Assembly (NCBI GenBank): GCA_021414115.1
Contig: JAIOPD010000033.1
Coordinates: 1-37,755, forward strand
DNA: 37,755 nt
Direction: 5' to 3'
Source of the DNA: Planctomycetia bacterium
GTDB taxonomy: Bacteria; Planctomycetota; Planctomycetia; Pirellulales; UBA1268
The notes beneath the pieces are model-generated. The model did no database searches. It worked only from the letters and a program-made list of their open reading frames with translations, and was not told where the DNA came from. Each line of letters opens with the position of its first letter. Position 1 is the first letter of the stretch. Shown here piece after piece: positions 24,348 through 33,737 of this stretch. The translations under genes were made by a program, and so were the position numbers.

Positions 24348-24462
24348 CTCGGGAAGCCCGGAGCGCGAGCGGTGGGTATCCGGGCGGCTGAGCGTGCGGG
24401 TACCGAGGCACAAGACGGGGTGGAGGGCGTATTCCCCGCGCTCGCGCTTGGGGCTGCCCGAT
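24348..24462 (+). repeat. Interspersed structured repeat, module D1
   Basis: 115 bp. The left end CTCGGGAAGCCCGGAGCGCG and right end CGCGCTTGGGGCTGCCCGA are imperfect inverted repeats over about 30 bp. Homologous in full to copy B (13938-14052, opposite orientation). Confidence 0.7.
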
Positions 24463-24526
24463 CGGAGGCAGCGCCGAGGGTCACTCCAGCACCGTCTCGA
24501 GGCGGTCCGTATACTCCGCGCGCGTG

Positions 24527-24825
24527 TGGGCTGCCCGTGCCCCGAGAGCCGGGCTCGGCGGCCAGCGCAGCCCGGATGGCGAAGCGCAGCCGGCGTGCAG
24601 AGAGCGGAGGGCATTGATGCCCGGAGCGAGCGTCCGGCTCTCGGGGCACGGGCAGCCCCGCCCCTCGGGAAGCCAATCCGGCGCCACCAAGAGGCAACCC
24701 GTATACCCCGCGCTCGCGCTTGGGGCTTCCCGATCGGAGGCAGCGCCGAGGGTCAATCCGGCGTCACCAAGAGGCAACCCGTATTCCCCGCGGTCGCGCG
24801 AGGCTTCAGTGGGAGCCGTATAGGG
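24527..24825 (+). repeat. Interspersed structured repeat, copy D (most complete)
   Basis: A perfect 25-bp inverted repeat opens the copy: left arm 24528-24552 (starting GGGCTGCCCGTGCCCC), right arm 24634-24658, enclosing about 80 bp of structured interior. Two AGGCAACCCGTAT(A/T)CCCC units follow (near 24692 and 24772), each leading into CGCG(C/G)TCGCGC, then the tail hairpin GGCTTCAGTGGGAGCC at 24802. Copy A shows the same order. No open frame is conserved between copies. Confidence 0.75.
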
Positions 24826-25018
24826 GTTGCGACGCAGAGACACCGCTCTGACGGGGGCGGGGATTTCCGCGGAGCAGCCCCATCCCGCACGCGTCCAGGA
24901 AAATTTTTCCGTGCGGTGCGTGACACGCCAGGTCGCTACGGCAACTCATCTCTCGACAGCCGGGCCCGGCGGAAGGCTCGGCACGCGAGGATCATCTTCA
25001 CAGGAAAGACAGACAACC

Positions 25019-25306
25019 ATGGACCCCCAGATCATCAGTTGGATCGTGAGCCTCATCGCCGGTGGCGCCGGTGGAAACATCGTCGGCGCACTGCTCAAAA
25101 ACCGGAATCTCGGACCGATGCTCAACACGGTGCTCGGCCTCGTGGGCGGCGGCCTCGGCGGCAAGGTGCTGCCCATGCTGGTGCCGGCCCTGGCCGGGCT
25201 CGTCGGCGGTGGTGACAGCCTCGTCGGCACAGGCGGACTCTCGGCGATCGTGGGAGCGATCCTCCCCTTGATCGTCAGCTTCCTCAAGAAGCCGGCCACC
25301 GCCTGA
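25019..25306 (+). CDS. Small glycine-rich hydrophobic protein
   Basis: 95 residues: MDPQIISWIVSLIAGGAGGN, then IVGALLKNRNLGPMLNTVLG, several GGGLGG turns and a last hydrophobic stretch (SAIVGAILPLIVSFLKKPATA). Two or three hydrophobic helices with Gly zippers suggest a membrane or membrane-associated protein. Short proteins with this IISxIVxLIxGxxGGNxxGxLLKN opening are widespread in bacteria, and none has a function I can name. The start follows AGGAAA by about 12 bases; the longer upstream frame lies in non-coding DNA. Confidence 0.65.
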   Translation: MDPQIISWIVSLIAGGAGGNIVGALLKNRNLGPMLNTVLGLVGGGLGGKVLPMLVPALAGLVGGGDSLVGTGGLSAIVGAILPLIVSFLKKPATA

Positions 25307-25381
25307 GCAATGCAGTCTCGTCCTGCCGCTGCAGGAACCGAGGTCGGGGAAAGTCGAGGCCCGCGGGGAATCCCTTCCCTT

Positions 25382-25413
25382 CGCCGCCGAGGCTTTCACC
25401 GACCTCGGCGGCG
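25382..25413 (+). terminator. Hairpin after the glycine-rich protein gene
   Basis: A perfect 11-bp stem CGCCGCCGAGG/CCTCGGCGGCG with a ten-base loop, 75 bp after the stop codon. No U-run follows, so Rho-independent termination is uncertain. Confidence 0.4.
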
Positions 25414-25575
25414 GTGCGGGTGGCAACGCTCGCCGCGATTGCGACGGCAGCCGTATGTGACGACTTTGTGGCTTCTCTGGGCGACGGCACCGTCGGATCG
25501 CGATCCGACTCGGTTCGACCGATCGAACTCCACGGCGACGCACGGATGCGATGCCATCTCCCGGAGTCACAGGAC

Positions 25576-26319
25576 ATGGATGTCTGCCGCGTTGGCGCCG
25601 TCGTCTGCGCCGTCACGTCCGCGGTCATCGCGTGCGTCCCGCACCAAGGCGTCGCGGCAGACCCGTCGTTTTACGTCTCGGGCATGATCGGATCGTCGTT
25701 CGCGACGCTCGCCGACTCCTATCATGAGACGTATGCCGGCAGCGACGGCAGCATCAATGGCAGCCTCTTCACGGCGGGCGGTGCCGCCGGCTACGCGTTC
25801 CAACGCGAGAACGGCCGCCTCCGCTTGGAGGTCGAGGGTCGTGGCCGCGACGACCTCACGGCTCGGGCAGGCATCGTCGATCCGGGCTTTTCCAACACGG
25901 CCACCTGGTCGGCGAGCAACGGCTGGTCGGTGCTGGCGAACGCCTGGCGCGACATCACCCTCACCGACAAACTCGCCCTCTATGCCGGTGGCGGCATCGG
26001 CGGTGGAGGCTATGACTACAACCTCGCGAACCGGCTGACGGCCGGGCCGTTCACGGAGTCGTTCACGGCATCGGCGAGCGTCGCGACGTTTGCGTGGCAG
26101 GCCGGCACCGGTGTGATCTATCGGCTCTCTGACCGCGTCGAGTTCGATGTCAGCTACCGGTTCTACGCAACCGAGCAGGCCGACACCGCCATCTCCATCA
26201 CACCGGTGTCGGGTCCACCGCCCGTGCCCTCTGGATTGACGGCCCAGCACGGATTCTCGGCCAGCGAGATGCTCTTCGCCCTGCGGGTCTACGAGCCATT
26301 CCGCGGACTGCGCCGCTAG
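25576..26319 (+). CDS. Outer-membrane beta-barrel protein
   Basis: 247 residues. A signal peptide (MDVCRVGAVVCAVTSAVIAC, cleavage near GVAA-D) precedes a string of alternating-hydrophobic strands: FYVSGMIGSSFATL, AAGYAFQRENGRLRLEVEGR, WSVLANAWRDITLTDKLALY, AGGGIGGGGYDY, FAWQAGTGVIYRLSDRVEFD. This is the pattern of an eight-stranded OmpA/OmpW-like or surface-antigen porin fold. The protein ends in SEMLFALRVYEPFRGLRR rather than a canonical C-terminal Phe. The start at 25576 is placed directly before the signal peptide, with GGAG upstream; starts at 25414 and 25546 are possible but add a non-signal leader. Function unknown. Confidence 0.7.
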   Translation: MDVCRVGAVVCAVTSAVIACVPHQGVAADPSFYVSGMIGSSFATLADSYHETYAGSDGSINGSLFTAGGAAGYAFQRENGRLRLEVEGRGRDDLTARAGIVDPGFSNTATWSASNGWSVLANAWRDITLTDKLALYAGGGIGGGGYDYNLANRLTAGPFTESFTASASVATFAWQAGTGVIYRLSDRVEFDVSYRFYATEQADTAISITPVSGPPPVPSGLTAQHGFSASEMLFALRVYEPFRGLRR

Positions 26320-26447
26320 GATGGATCGAACCGGCGGCGTCTCGAGTGGTTCCAGGACCATCCGAGTCCGAATCCCATCATGGCACGCAACCCTTCCACA
26401 GTCCCGCCACTTTGGGCACACCACCTGACAGAAAGGATCCCGAGACG

Positions 26448-26753
26448 ATGCCGCATTTTGAAATCGAGGGTGAAGCGGACATTTTCGAGAACGCCGAAGA
26501 CATCCACGTCAACGGCGACATTGCCCGCTACTCATTCGTCACGGCGGAGAAGGGAGACGGCAACACGGTCCTGCTCACCCCGGTCGATCCGAAGGATCTC
26601 TGTGACTTTGAGGGGCTCCTCTTCCAGGTGGACATCGACGAGGAGGAAGACTCTGTCATCCTCCGGCAGGTCCAGATGTTTTTTTGGCCGTGGGAAGACG
26701 ACGCGGAGTTCGAAGACGCCGACTCGCCCGACGCAGACCCCGATATCGCCTGA
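26448..26753 (+). CDS. Small acidic hypothetical protein
   Basis: 101 residues, strongly acidic, soluble. It has one compact predicted beta-rich domain (MPHFEIEGEADIFENAEDIH ... ARYSFVTAEKG ... NTVLLTPVDPKDLCDFEGLL) and an Asp/Glu-rich tail (DDAEFEDADSPDADPDIA). AAAGGA lies 11 bases before the ATG. No family is recognised. It converges on the DUF4239 gene with a 21-bp gap. Confidence 0.6.
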   Translation: MPHFEIEGEADIFENAEDIHVNGDIARYSFVTAEKGDGNTVLLTPVDPKDLCDFEGLLFQVDIDEEEDSVILRQVQMFFWPWEDDAEFEDADSPDADPDIA

Positions 26754-26774
26754 GGACAACCGCCGCCAGGGCGA

Positions 26775-27590
26775 TCACAACCTGCTGAGCTGTGGTGCCG
26801 ACTCTTCCTGATCCATGTCGACCATCAGTATCTGCAGATCATCGGGCCCGACCGCGAACTGGCCGAGATAGGGCCGCGTGTACGCGAACAGGATCACGAA
26901 GCAGCAGCTGATCCCGATCGCCACCATCCCCAGCGCCATCCGCCGTGCCCGCCGGGAATCGGCGTGAATCAACCCGACGCCGAGCAGCGTGAGCATGGCC
27001 AGCACGCCCACGATGCCCCAACGGGCCGGAGGCGGACGAGTGGCGGCGATCCGCAACCTCGTTTCACGGGCGTCCGTCGCCCTGCGATAGAGATCGCGAA
27101 GCTCGCTGTGCAGCGGACCGTCCGGCAGCGCGTGGATGCTGCCTCGCAGCTCCCGCAGAGGAGGCGCGGTAATCCGAGGGCTGAGCAGATGGGCCAACTG
27201 CGGCCATTCCGTGGTGACGATGAACCCGATCGCGTTCCGCACCGAGTCGTGCAGCGGCCGTTCATCAACGCCCCCGGTCTCTTCGATCGACTCGGCCATC
27301 TCGCGGTAGGCCGCCGCCTCGCTCCGAGCCGCCTCCTGGGCGAGATTGTGCTGTTCCCAGACCGGCATCGCGATGAACGAGACCAGGAGACCGAACGCGA
27401 GCCCGATCTGAGCAGGGACCTCCGCCTCCAGCCTGCCGAGCCGCTTGCCTTCGCGGCCCGCGATCCAGGGCACGAGATACCGGTGAACGACCAGCGCGAG
27501 TGCGCCCCAGTAGGCCAGGAGAAACAGGACCAGCACCGGCATCGGAAGCGCGAGAAAGAAGTCGAAGCAGGCGGGAAGTCTGGTGATCAT
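26775..27590 (-). CDS. DUF4239 (bestrophin-like) membrane protein
   Basis: 271 residues with about four membrane segments: two near the N-terminus (VLVLFLLAYWGALALVVHRY and GLAFGLLVSFIAMPVW) and two near the C-terminus (WGIVGVLAMLTLLGVGLIHA and GMVAIGISCCFVILFAY). The central soluble part has EAAAYREMAESIEE, typical of DUF4239, a family distantly related to bestrophin channels. It ends in YTRPYLGQFAVGPDDLQILM, also a family hallmark. AAAGG lies upstream of the ATG at 27590. It follows the DUF4410 gene by 43 bp, so they may be cotranscribed. Transport activity is not proven for the family. Confidence 0.75.
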   Translation of the reverse strand: MITRLPACFDFFLALPMPVLVLFLLAYWGALALVVHRYLVPWIAGREGKRLGRLEAEVPAQIGLAFGLLVSFIAMPVWEQHNLAQEAARSEAAAYREMAESIEETGGVDERPLHDSVRNAIGFIVTTEWPQLAHLLSPRITAPPLRELRGSIHALPDGPLHSELRDLYRRATDARETRLRIAATRPPPARWGIVGVLAMLTLLGVGLIHADSRRARRMALGMVAIGISCCFVILFAYTRPYLGQFAVGPDDLQILMVDMDQEESAPQLSRL

Positions 27591-27633
27591 GCGGAAAGAC
27601 CTTTCGAGTGCGAGCCAAATGAGGAGCGCCGGG

Positions 27634-28413
27634 CTATCGCGCCGGAGTCGCGGCGTGAAGACTGACGGCCTCGGCGACTGCCTTGGCGATTTCATCCGCC
27701 AACCGTCGCTGCTGAGTGATGTCGGCGATCCCGCTACTGGAGGCCGCCAGCTTGCCCACGACGACGTACGGGTTGAATCCGGCCACGGCTGCGACCGACA
27801 GCGTGCCGGGCATCTTGCGGCCCTTGTCGGACGTATCGAGGATGAAGAAGGCCTGACCGTCCGCTGTTTTGGGATCGGACATCGCCACGTCGATGCCGAT
27901 GCTTTTGTTGCCGACACCAAAACCGATCATGTTCCTGGCGGCGGCATTGCCGTCATCGAGGCTGACCACCTGCCCGCCGAGCCGCCAGCCGTCCGGTGGG
28001 GGCGGAGTGGGCTCACTCCAGAACACCGCCGGCCATCCCGCCTGAGCGAGTTCGTCCGCCAGCAGTTTTGCGATCGTGGTTCCGACCGGAAGACTGGGGT
28101 CATTCCCCATGACCATGTCGGCCACGCGGGGCCTCGCCGCGAACAGTTTCCTCACCGGCCCCTGCGGGATCACGGTGGCTTCGGCCTGTTGCTGCAGTTG
28201 TTCCTGCAGACCTGGCTCCATGGCGAACGGGATCACGTAGATTCTCGCCGGAGGAGTGGCGGGCCAGCCCGTCGCCACCGGGACGGCCGTCGCCACCGTG
28301 GGGCCGAAAGCCGACTGCTGTCCATGAGACACCGCGGCGAAAAGCCAGGCCGCGACCGCCAACGCCGGCAGGCAGCCCCTCTCGTGCCCACACAGTCGGA
28401 TGCCTGATTTCAT
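27634..28413 (-). CDS. DUF4410 exported protein
   Basis: 259 residues. An N-terminal signal sequence (CLPALAVAAWLFAAVSHGQQ, cleavage near SHG-Q) is followed by the DUF4410 domain: RIYVIPFAMEPG, VGTTIAKLLADELAQAGWPA, then GWRLGGQVVSLDDGNAAARN and MIGFGVGNKSIGIDV. DUF4410 proteins are periplasmic or lipid-linked and of unknown role. GGAGG lies seven bases before the ATG at 28413, which decides against the earlier start at 28431. It is upstream of the DUF4239 gene on the same strand. Confidence 0.75.
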   Translation of the reverse strand: MKSGIRLCGHERGCLPALAVAAWLFAAVSHGQQSAFGPTVATAVPVATGWPATPPARIYVIPFAMEPGLQEQLQQQAEATVIPQGPVRKLFAARPRVADMVMGNDPSLPVGTTIAKLLADELAQAGWPAVFWSEPTPPPPDGWRLGGQVVSLDDGNAAARNMIGFGVGNKSIGIDVAMSDPKTADGQAFFILDTSDKGRKMPGTLSVAAVAGFNPYVVVGKLAASSSGIADITQQRRLADEIAKAVAEAVSLHAATPAR

Positions 28414-28542
28414 GCGCACCTCCAACGCCACGCGAACCGTGTCCCGGCGTCTTGCCTTCTGAACGACGGGCGGAGGGTAGGCGGCAGACCAGACCCGCGG
28501 AAGGCCACTTTCCCACGGCGGCGAGGCTCTTCGGACCGAGGG

Positions 28543-29286
28543 CTACCGGCCCGAGTCGGCACTGCGGCAGGACGCATCCTGCAACTCGACGAGCGCGTTC
28601 GACGCGGCTCGTTGCTCCGCTTCCTTCTTGTTACGGCCCCAGGCCGGAGCGTAGCGGCGGCTGCCAATCTGGGCGGAGATGTGAAAACTCTTGCTGTGAT
28701 CGGGGCCCGTCTCCTCGATCACTTCGTAGGTCGGCGTCACCCCGAAATCCCGCTGGGCCCACTGCTGCAACAGCGACTTGTGGTTCGAGCCCATCTCGCC
28801 GCTCACCACCTTCCCGATCTCGGGCTCCAGCATGCGGGCCACGAGAGGTCGCACGGCCTCGATGCCACCATCGAGATAGATCGCCGCCACCAGCGACTCG
28901 AAGAGATCGGAGAGCACCGACGGCGGCACCGACCGATTGTTCACCGAGAGCCCCTTGCCCACGATCAGGAAGTCGATGAGTTGCAGTTGTTCGCTGATCC
29001 GGCTGCAGGTCTCTCGGCTGACGACCACCGACTTGATCCGCGTCAGGTCACCCTCGAGCGAATCGGGAAACAACCGATACAGCGTCTCGCAGACGAGGAA
29101 CCCCAGGATCGCATCACCGAGAAACTCGAGCCGCTCGTTGGAGGCGAGGCGATGCTGGGCACCGGAGGCGTGGGTCAGGGAGGCCACCAGGAGGGAGGGG
29201 TCGCGAAACACATAGCCGATCCGACGTTGGCACTCCGCCACGTCAACGCCGGCGTCGATGGGTGATTGATGCTCCTGTCCAGCCAT
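28543..29286 (-). CDS. rnc: Ribonuclease III
   Basis: 247 residues, normal length. RNase III cuts double-stranded RNA, processing rRNA precursors and mRNAs in the cytosol. The catalytic signature is ERLEFLGDAILGF (about 51-63), with the second carboxylate cluster in SDLFESLVAAIYLDGG, giving the D/E metal ligands. A C-terminal double-stranded RNA-binding domain follows (KSLLQQWAQRDFGVTPTYEV ... AWGRNKKEAEQRAASNALVE). The start at 29286 is the first Met before the domain; the much longer frame upstream is antisense to the protease gene. It is divergent from the DegP-type gene. Confidence 0.95.
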   Translation of the reverse strand: MAGQEHQSPIDAGVDVAECQRRIGYVFRDPSLLVASLTHASGAQHRLASNERLEFLGDAILGFLVCETLYRLFPDSLEGDLTRIKSVVVSRETCSRISEQLQLIDFLIVGKGLSVNNRSVPPSVLSDLFESLVAAIYLDGGIEAVRPLVARMLEPEIGKVVSGEMGSNHKSLLQQWAQRDFGVTPTYEVIEETGPDHSKSFHISAQIGSRRYAPAWGRNKKEAEQRAASNALVELQDASCRSADSGR

Positions 29287-29520
29287 ATGAATGCAGTCTC
29301 TCGGTTCACCGGCAAAATAGGCCGCGTCCCCTCCGCCTGTCAACGCGATGCTCCAGCCCGATCGCCACCGGGGCAGCGCCGCGAACCACCCGGGAGCCTG
29401 CTTCGTAGAGACAGGAAACGTGTCCTTTCCAGTTCCCGCCGACCTCTGGGCCGGCCGGTGCCGTTTGGCCGTGAGACGACTACACTTTCCGGGCACAACC
29501 GCCCCTCCATAGGTGTTTTT
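29287..29520. promoter_or_regulatory. Divergent region rnc / DegP-type protease
   Basis: 234 bp between divergent starts. GACTACACTTT at about 29488 could contain a -10 box (TACACT) for the protease gene, but no matching -35 is visible. Confidence 0.3.
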
Positions 29521-31080
29521 ATGACCATGAATGTGCGTCCGTCCCGTCCATCCGCCGTCTCCGGCGGCAGTCGTCCCTCGCGGACGTTCTGCGTCTTCTG
29601 TGCGGCCGCCCTCTCCGCGGCCGCCGTCGTGGCCGCGCTGGCCCCGACCGCCGGCCGCGCAGCAGAAACCGCCACCGACGACATCACCCACGCCAATGCC
29701 CTTTCGAAAGCCTTTCGCCGGGCCGCCGAGATGACGACGCCCGCGGTTGTCGTCGTGCGGAGCGAAGCGAAGCCCAAGAAGGCGGCGGCCCGCGGTCCGC
29801 GGCGCGGCGGCGGCGGCGAGAATCCTTTCAAGGGCACCCCGTTCGAGGGCATGTTTCCGGAAGGGCTGCCGGAGGGCTTCGAGTTCAACATGCCCGAGGG
29901 GGGGCAGATGCCCGGCCGCTCGGGCGTCGGTTCGGGCGTGATCGTCGATGCCAGCGGCATCGTGATCACCAATAACCATGTGGTGGAGGGCGCCGACGAA
30001 GTCCTGGTCGAACTCTCCGACGGTCGTGAGTTCAAGGCGGCCGAGATCAAGACCGACCCCGAGAGCGATCTGGCGGTCATTCGCCTGGTCGATGCGAAGG
30101 ATCTGCCGACCGCGAAGCTCGGCGACTCCGACAAGCTCGAAATCGGCGACTGGGTGATCGCCATCGGCAACCCGTTCGAGCTCGAGACGACCGTCAGCGC
30201 CGGGATCATCAGCGGGAAAGGCCGCGAGCTCGGCGGCATCCGCCGCGCGCAGTTTCTCCAGACCGATGCCGCGATCAACCCCGGCAACTCCGGCGGCCCG
30301 CTGATCAATCTGGCCGGTGAAGTCATCGGCATCAACACCGCCATCGCGTCCAACAGCGGCGGCTACCAGGGGATCGGGTTCGCCATTCCGGTAAACCTCG
30401 CCCGCTGGGTGACCGACCAGCTCATCGCCAAGGGAACCGTGCAGCGGGCGTACATTGGCGTGCAGATGGGTCCGCTCGACGCCCGCATGGCCGCAAAGCT
30501 CGGCGCCAAGGATCGCAACGGCGTGTTGGTCAACGATGTCGTGCCGGGTTCCCCGGCCGCCGCGGCTGGCGTTCAAGATCTCGACATCATCACCGCCTTC
30601 GATGACCAGCCCGTCAAGGGCACGCGGTCGCTCCAGGAGATCGTCGAGCGGTCGGCGATGGGCAAGCCGCACACCCTCACCGTGTTTCGTGACGGCGGAC
30701 AGGTGACGCTCACGATCAACGTGGAGCCACTGCCGGCTGACATTTCCAAGGTGGGCCGCGGGGTCAAGCCCGAGGCGGAAGGGGGCGCTGAAACCTTCTA
30801 TTCCGAAGAGTTCGGCCTGGAGGTCCGCGACAAGGGCTCGCTGGCCGAAGATGCCTACGCCGACTTCGAGGGCGTGGTGATCGATCGCGTCGATGCCGAC
30901 GGCGTGGCAGCCGCGGCAGGACTCGGGCCGGGGGCGCTCATCCGCAAGGTCGGCAAGACTCCGGTGACCAACCTTGCCGACTTCGAAAAGGCGATCGATC
31001 AGGAGTCGGCCGCAGAGGGGGTCGTCCTGCAGGTGCGCACACCACGCGGCAACGCCGTCGTGCTCTTGAAAAAGGAGTAG
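29521..31080 (+). CDS. DegP/HtrA-type periplasmic serine protease
   Basis: 519 residues. A signal peptide with an Arg-rich start (cleavage near 46-49, GRAA-E) exports it to the periplasm. The trypsin-like domain has His153 (NNHVVEG), Asp183 (ESDLAVI) and Ser257 (NPGNSGGP), the full catalytic triad. Two PDZ domains follow: [15 protein letters not shown] ... [13 protein letters not shown] (about 315-400) and a second ending near LLKKE, with [21 protein letters not shown] Gly-, Arg- and Pro-rich insert (about 84-131) precedes the protease domain, where E. coli DegP has its LA loop region. It degrades or refolds misfolded envelope proteins. pdxJ follows after 23 bp. Confidence 0.9.
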   Translation: MTMNVRPSRPSAVSGGSRPSRTFCVFCAAALSAAAVVAALAPTAGRAAETATDDITHANALSKAFRRAAEMTTPAVVVVRSEAKPKKAAARGPRRGGGGENPFKGTPFEGMFPEGLPEGFEFNMPEGGQMPGRSGVGSGVIVDASGIVITNNHVVEGADEVLVELSDGREFKAAEIKTDPESDLAVIRLVDAKDLPTAKLGDSDKLEIGDWVIAIGNPFELETTVSAGIISGKGRELGGIRRAQFLQTDAAINPGNSGGPLINLAGEVIGINTAIASNSGGYQGIGFAIPVNLARWVTDQLIAKGTVQRAYIGVQMGPLDARMAAKLGAKDRNGVLVNDVVPGSPAAAAGVQDLDIITAFDDQPVKGTRSLQEIVERSAMGKPHTLTVFRDGGQVTLTINVEPLPADISKVGRGVKPEAEGGAETFYSEEFGLEVRDKGSLAEDAYADFEGVVIDRVDADGVAAAAGLGPGALIRKVGKTPVTNLADFEKAIDQESAAEGVVLQVRTPRGNAVVLLKKE

Positions 31081-31103
31081 CCGACAGCGACGCTGAGGCT
31101 GGT

Positions 31104-31820
31104 ATGAGCACCCTCGGCGTCAACATCGATCACGTCGCCACCGTCCGGCAGGCTCGCCGGACGGTGGAGCCCGACCCCGTCTGGGCGGCGGCGCTTGCGG
31201 AACTCGGCGGCGCCGACGCCATCACGGTGCATCTCCGCGAGGACCGCCGGCACATCCAGGACCGTGACCTCGAGGTGCTGCGCCGTACAGTGCAGGTGAA
31301 ACTCAACCTCGAGTGCGCGATCGCCCCGGCGATGATCGACATCGCCTGCCGGGTGAAGCCCTGCCAGGTGACGCTCGTGCCGGAAAAGCGCGAGGAAGTC
31401 ACGACCGAGGGCGGGCTCGACGTGGTCGCGCATCGGGCCGCGACGGAGGAGGCCATCCGCCGGCTGCAGGACGCCGGCATCACGGTGTCGCTGTTCGTCG
31501 ATCCCTGCCCGCGGCAGATCGACGCCTCCGTGGACCTCGGCGTGGCGGCCACGGAACTCCACACCGGCTGCTATGCCAATGCGACGACCGACGCGGAGCG
31601 GCACGATGAGCTCGTGAAGCTGTCGCGGGCCGGGGCAATGGTCAGGCTCGCCGGACTCGAGCTCAACGCAGGCCATGGTCTCACCTACCGCAACGTCGTA
31701 CCGGTCGCCCGGCTCGAGGGCATGGGTGAACTCAACATCGGCCACTCGATCGTGGCCCGCGCCGTGTTCGTCGGCCTTTCCCAGGCCGTCCGCGAGATGA
31801 AGTCGCTGATCAGCGGCTGA
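31104..31820 (+). CDS. pdxJ: Pyridoxine 5'-phosphate synthase PdxJ
   Basis: 238 residues. PdxJ condenses 1-deoxy-D-xylulose 5-phosphate with 3-amino-2-oxopropyl phosphate to pyridoxine 5'-phosphate, the last ring-closing step of the DXP-dependent vitamin B6 pathway. Signatures: [20 protein letters not shown] (the NIDHVATxRxAR active-site start), [30 protein letters not shown], and [10 protein letters not shown] followed by LNAGHGLTY and [14 protein letters not shown]. It is downstream of the DegP-type protease. Its last 11 bases overlap the convergent alkaline phosphatase gene. Confidence 0.95.
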   Translation: MSTLGVNIDHVATVRQARRTVEPDPVWAAALAELGGADAITVHLREDRRHIQDRDLEVLRRTVQVKLNLECAIAPAMIDIACRVKPCQVTLVPEKREEVTTEGGLDVVAHRAATEEAIRRLQDAGITVSLFVDPCPRQIDASVDLGVAATELHTGCYANATTDAERHDELVKLSRAGAMVRLAGLELNAGHGLTYRNVVPVARLEGMGELNIGHSIVARAVFVGLSQAVREMKSLISG

Positions 31821-33540
31821 TCGCGCCGGCAAACGCCTCGGGCTCGTCGAGCACGAAGGCGTGCCCGTGGTCGCTGGTCACGATCACGACCGCGTCGGCC
31901 CAGGCGTCGTGCCGCTCGAGCCACTTCACGATCGCCTGAAACGCGGCGTCGCCTGACTTCACGGCACCGATCGCCGTGTCGATGTTGTTGGCATGCGACG
32001 CCCAGTCGACATCCCCCGCCTCCACCATCAGCCAGAATCTGCCCCGCGACGCGAGCACGTCGAGCGCCGCGCGGGTCATGTCGGCGAGCGAGGGGTTTTC
32101 GTCAAGATCGGCCACCGTGTAGTGGATGGCGGAGCCATATTTCTTGCGGAGCGGGTCGACCTCGCCGCGGTCGGCCGCCTCGATCCCGGCCGCGGGATCG
32201 AAATCGCCGTTGGCGGTCTGGAACGGCAGGTGTCCCTCCGCCGCACCGAAAAACCCGAACAGCCGCAGTCTCCGCTGAATCGCGTCGGCCGCGGCCGCGG
32301 CCAAGACCTCGTCGCCGCGGCGGCCCGGGGTCCGCAGGGCCACCCGGTAAGGCCCGCCGTGCGCCGCGTCGATCGCCCGCAGCGTCGACTCGGCGACATA
32401 TTTATTGCCCGGCTCGTAGTTTCGTCCCTGGTCCTTCTCGTCCTTGCCAGGCACGCCGCAGCCTCCGCCGAGGAGCACATCGAGTCCGGGCAGAGGGGTG
32501 CCGCGATGGGAGATCGACGGCTGGCCGAGGAGGTCGCGAGACAGGTCCTGGTAGTCGTCGCGGGTGACGTTGTGGGCATAGGAGCACGCCGGCGTGGCAT
32601 GAGACACCGGCACGCTCGTCACGGCGCCCACCGCGTAGCCGCGTTTCTGCAGCAGATGTGCCACGGTCTCGAGTTGCTCCCCCTTCACCCCGACGTTGAT
32701 CGCGTCATTGTAGGTCTTGCGCCCGGTGCAGAGCGAGGTGGCCGACGCCGCCGAATCGGTCACGGCATGCGGCAGATCGCGATCCTTGCCTATCAGGTAG
32801 GGAATGCTGGCCCGCGGATCCCAGGCATTCGCTCCGCCCAACCGCGGATCGTAGCCGCCGGCCAGTTCACCCCCCGGATTGAGCACCGCCTGCGCATCGA
32901 CGTCGAACTTGGTGCCCTTGTTGGCAGGGCTGGTCACGCACAGTCCGAAGTCCGTCGGCGCTCCTCGATACTCCTGGAACTGAAAACCGCTGCCGCGGCC
33001 CTCGTCGTAAGCCACCCTGCCGCTGGCGGCGATCGCGGCGGTCCTCGTCGTGTGCCAGTCCATGCCGTCGAAGACCATGAGCACGATGTATTTCTTACCC
33101 GCATCGGCCGCCATCATCTGCAGCCGCGCCACGTCGGTCTGGTCGAAGTAGTCGGCCTCCGGATTGAGTGACCGCTCGGGCAGCCGTCCATACAGGGCCT
33201 GGAGGCGGGCCTCGTCGCGGTAGACGCTCTTTTCGCCCCGGACGGCGTCGAGCGTCATGCCGAACGAATACACCGGGATCAGCCGATTCGAATGGTTCGA
33301 CCACGACACATAGCGAGCCGGCTGGTCGCCCCAATGCCCCCACGCCGCGCGGCCCGTCGCCTCGGCGTCGGACTGCATCTGGCGAATACGGTCCGGTGCG
33401 GCCACGTGCAGGTCGGCCGCGGCCGGCCCGGTCGCGGTCACGGGTTCCTCCGCAGCCCCGATGGCACCCGCGAGAGTCGCCAAGGCAAGCAAGCACACCA
33501 CGAGGGACGGCGGTCGGTGAGGCGGACGGCGATGTGTCAT
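31810..33540 (-). CDS. Secreted alkaline phosphatase (PhoA superfamily)
   Basis: 576 residues with a signal peptide (about 1-30, ending IGAAEE). The metal and catalytic sites of the alkaline phosphatase superfamily are in order: [13 protein letters not shown] (first metal Asp), [19 protein letters not shown] with the phosphorylated Ser (DSAASAT), [15 protein letters not shown] (metal Asp and His) and VTSDHGHAF (metal Asp and His). It hydrolyses phosphomonoesters in the periplasm and is usually phosphate-regulated, but no Pho box is called. Length is greater than E. coli PhoA (471). The start at 33540 precedes the signal peptide; the longer frame is not coding. Its 3' end overlaps pdxJ by 11 bp. 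Confidence 0.88.
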   Translation of the reverse strand: MTHRRPPHRPPSLVVCLLALATLAGAIGAAEEPVTATGPAAADLHVAAPDRIRQMQSDAEATGRAAWGHWGDQPARYVSWSNHSNRLIPVYSFGMTLDAVRGEKSVYRDEARLQALYGRLPERSLNPEADYFDQTDVARLQMMAADAGKKYIVLMVFDGMDWHTTRTAAIAASGRVAYDEGRGSGFQFQEYRGAPTDFGLCVTSPANKGTKFDVDAQAVLNPGGELAGGYDPRLGGANAWDPRASIPYLIGKDRDLPHAVTDSAASATSLCTGRKTYNDAINVGVKGEQLETVAHLLQKRGYAVGAVTSVPVSHATPACSYAHNVTRDDYQDLSRDLLGQPSISHRGTPLPGLDVLLGGGCGVPGKDEKDQGRNYEPGNKYVAESTLRAIDAAHGGPYRVALRTPGRRGDEVLAAAAADAIQRRLRLFGFFGAAEGHLPFQTANGDFDPAAGIEAADRGEVDPLRKKYGSAIHYTVADLDENPSLADMTRAALDVLASRGRFWLMVEAGDVDWASHANNIDTAIGAVKSGDAAFQAIVKWLERHDAWADAVVIVTSDHGHAFVLDEPEAFAGAISR

Positions 33541-33737
33541 GTCCGCAGCATACCGGGGACCGGCGACGGCCGACTGCCTACGGATGAGGCAGCGCGGTGC
33601 CTCCCGCTTGCCGCTCGCCGATGGCGGCCGGCCGACGGCCGTTCCCGTCATCACTGTATTTCCCGAACGAACGGGCCTGCCCGCGACTTCTTCCGGCTGA
33701 CACCAGCACGGCGCGGACTTTGCAGGGGAAAGATGGC
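33541..33737. promoter_or_regulatory. Divergent region alkaline phosphatase / ppc
   Basis: 197 bp between divergent start codons. It contains the ppc ribosome site AGGGGAAAG (about 33724). A moderately AT-rich patch, TCACTGTATTTCCC (about 33650), is the only promoter-like signal. Confidence 0.3.

Noticed and set aside
24527-24825. CRISPR array
   Set aside because: The repeated units are unequal, GC-rich, hairpin-forming and not separated by uniform spacers; no cas genes are present.
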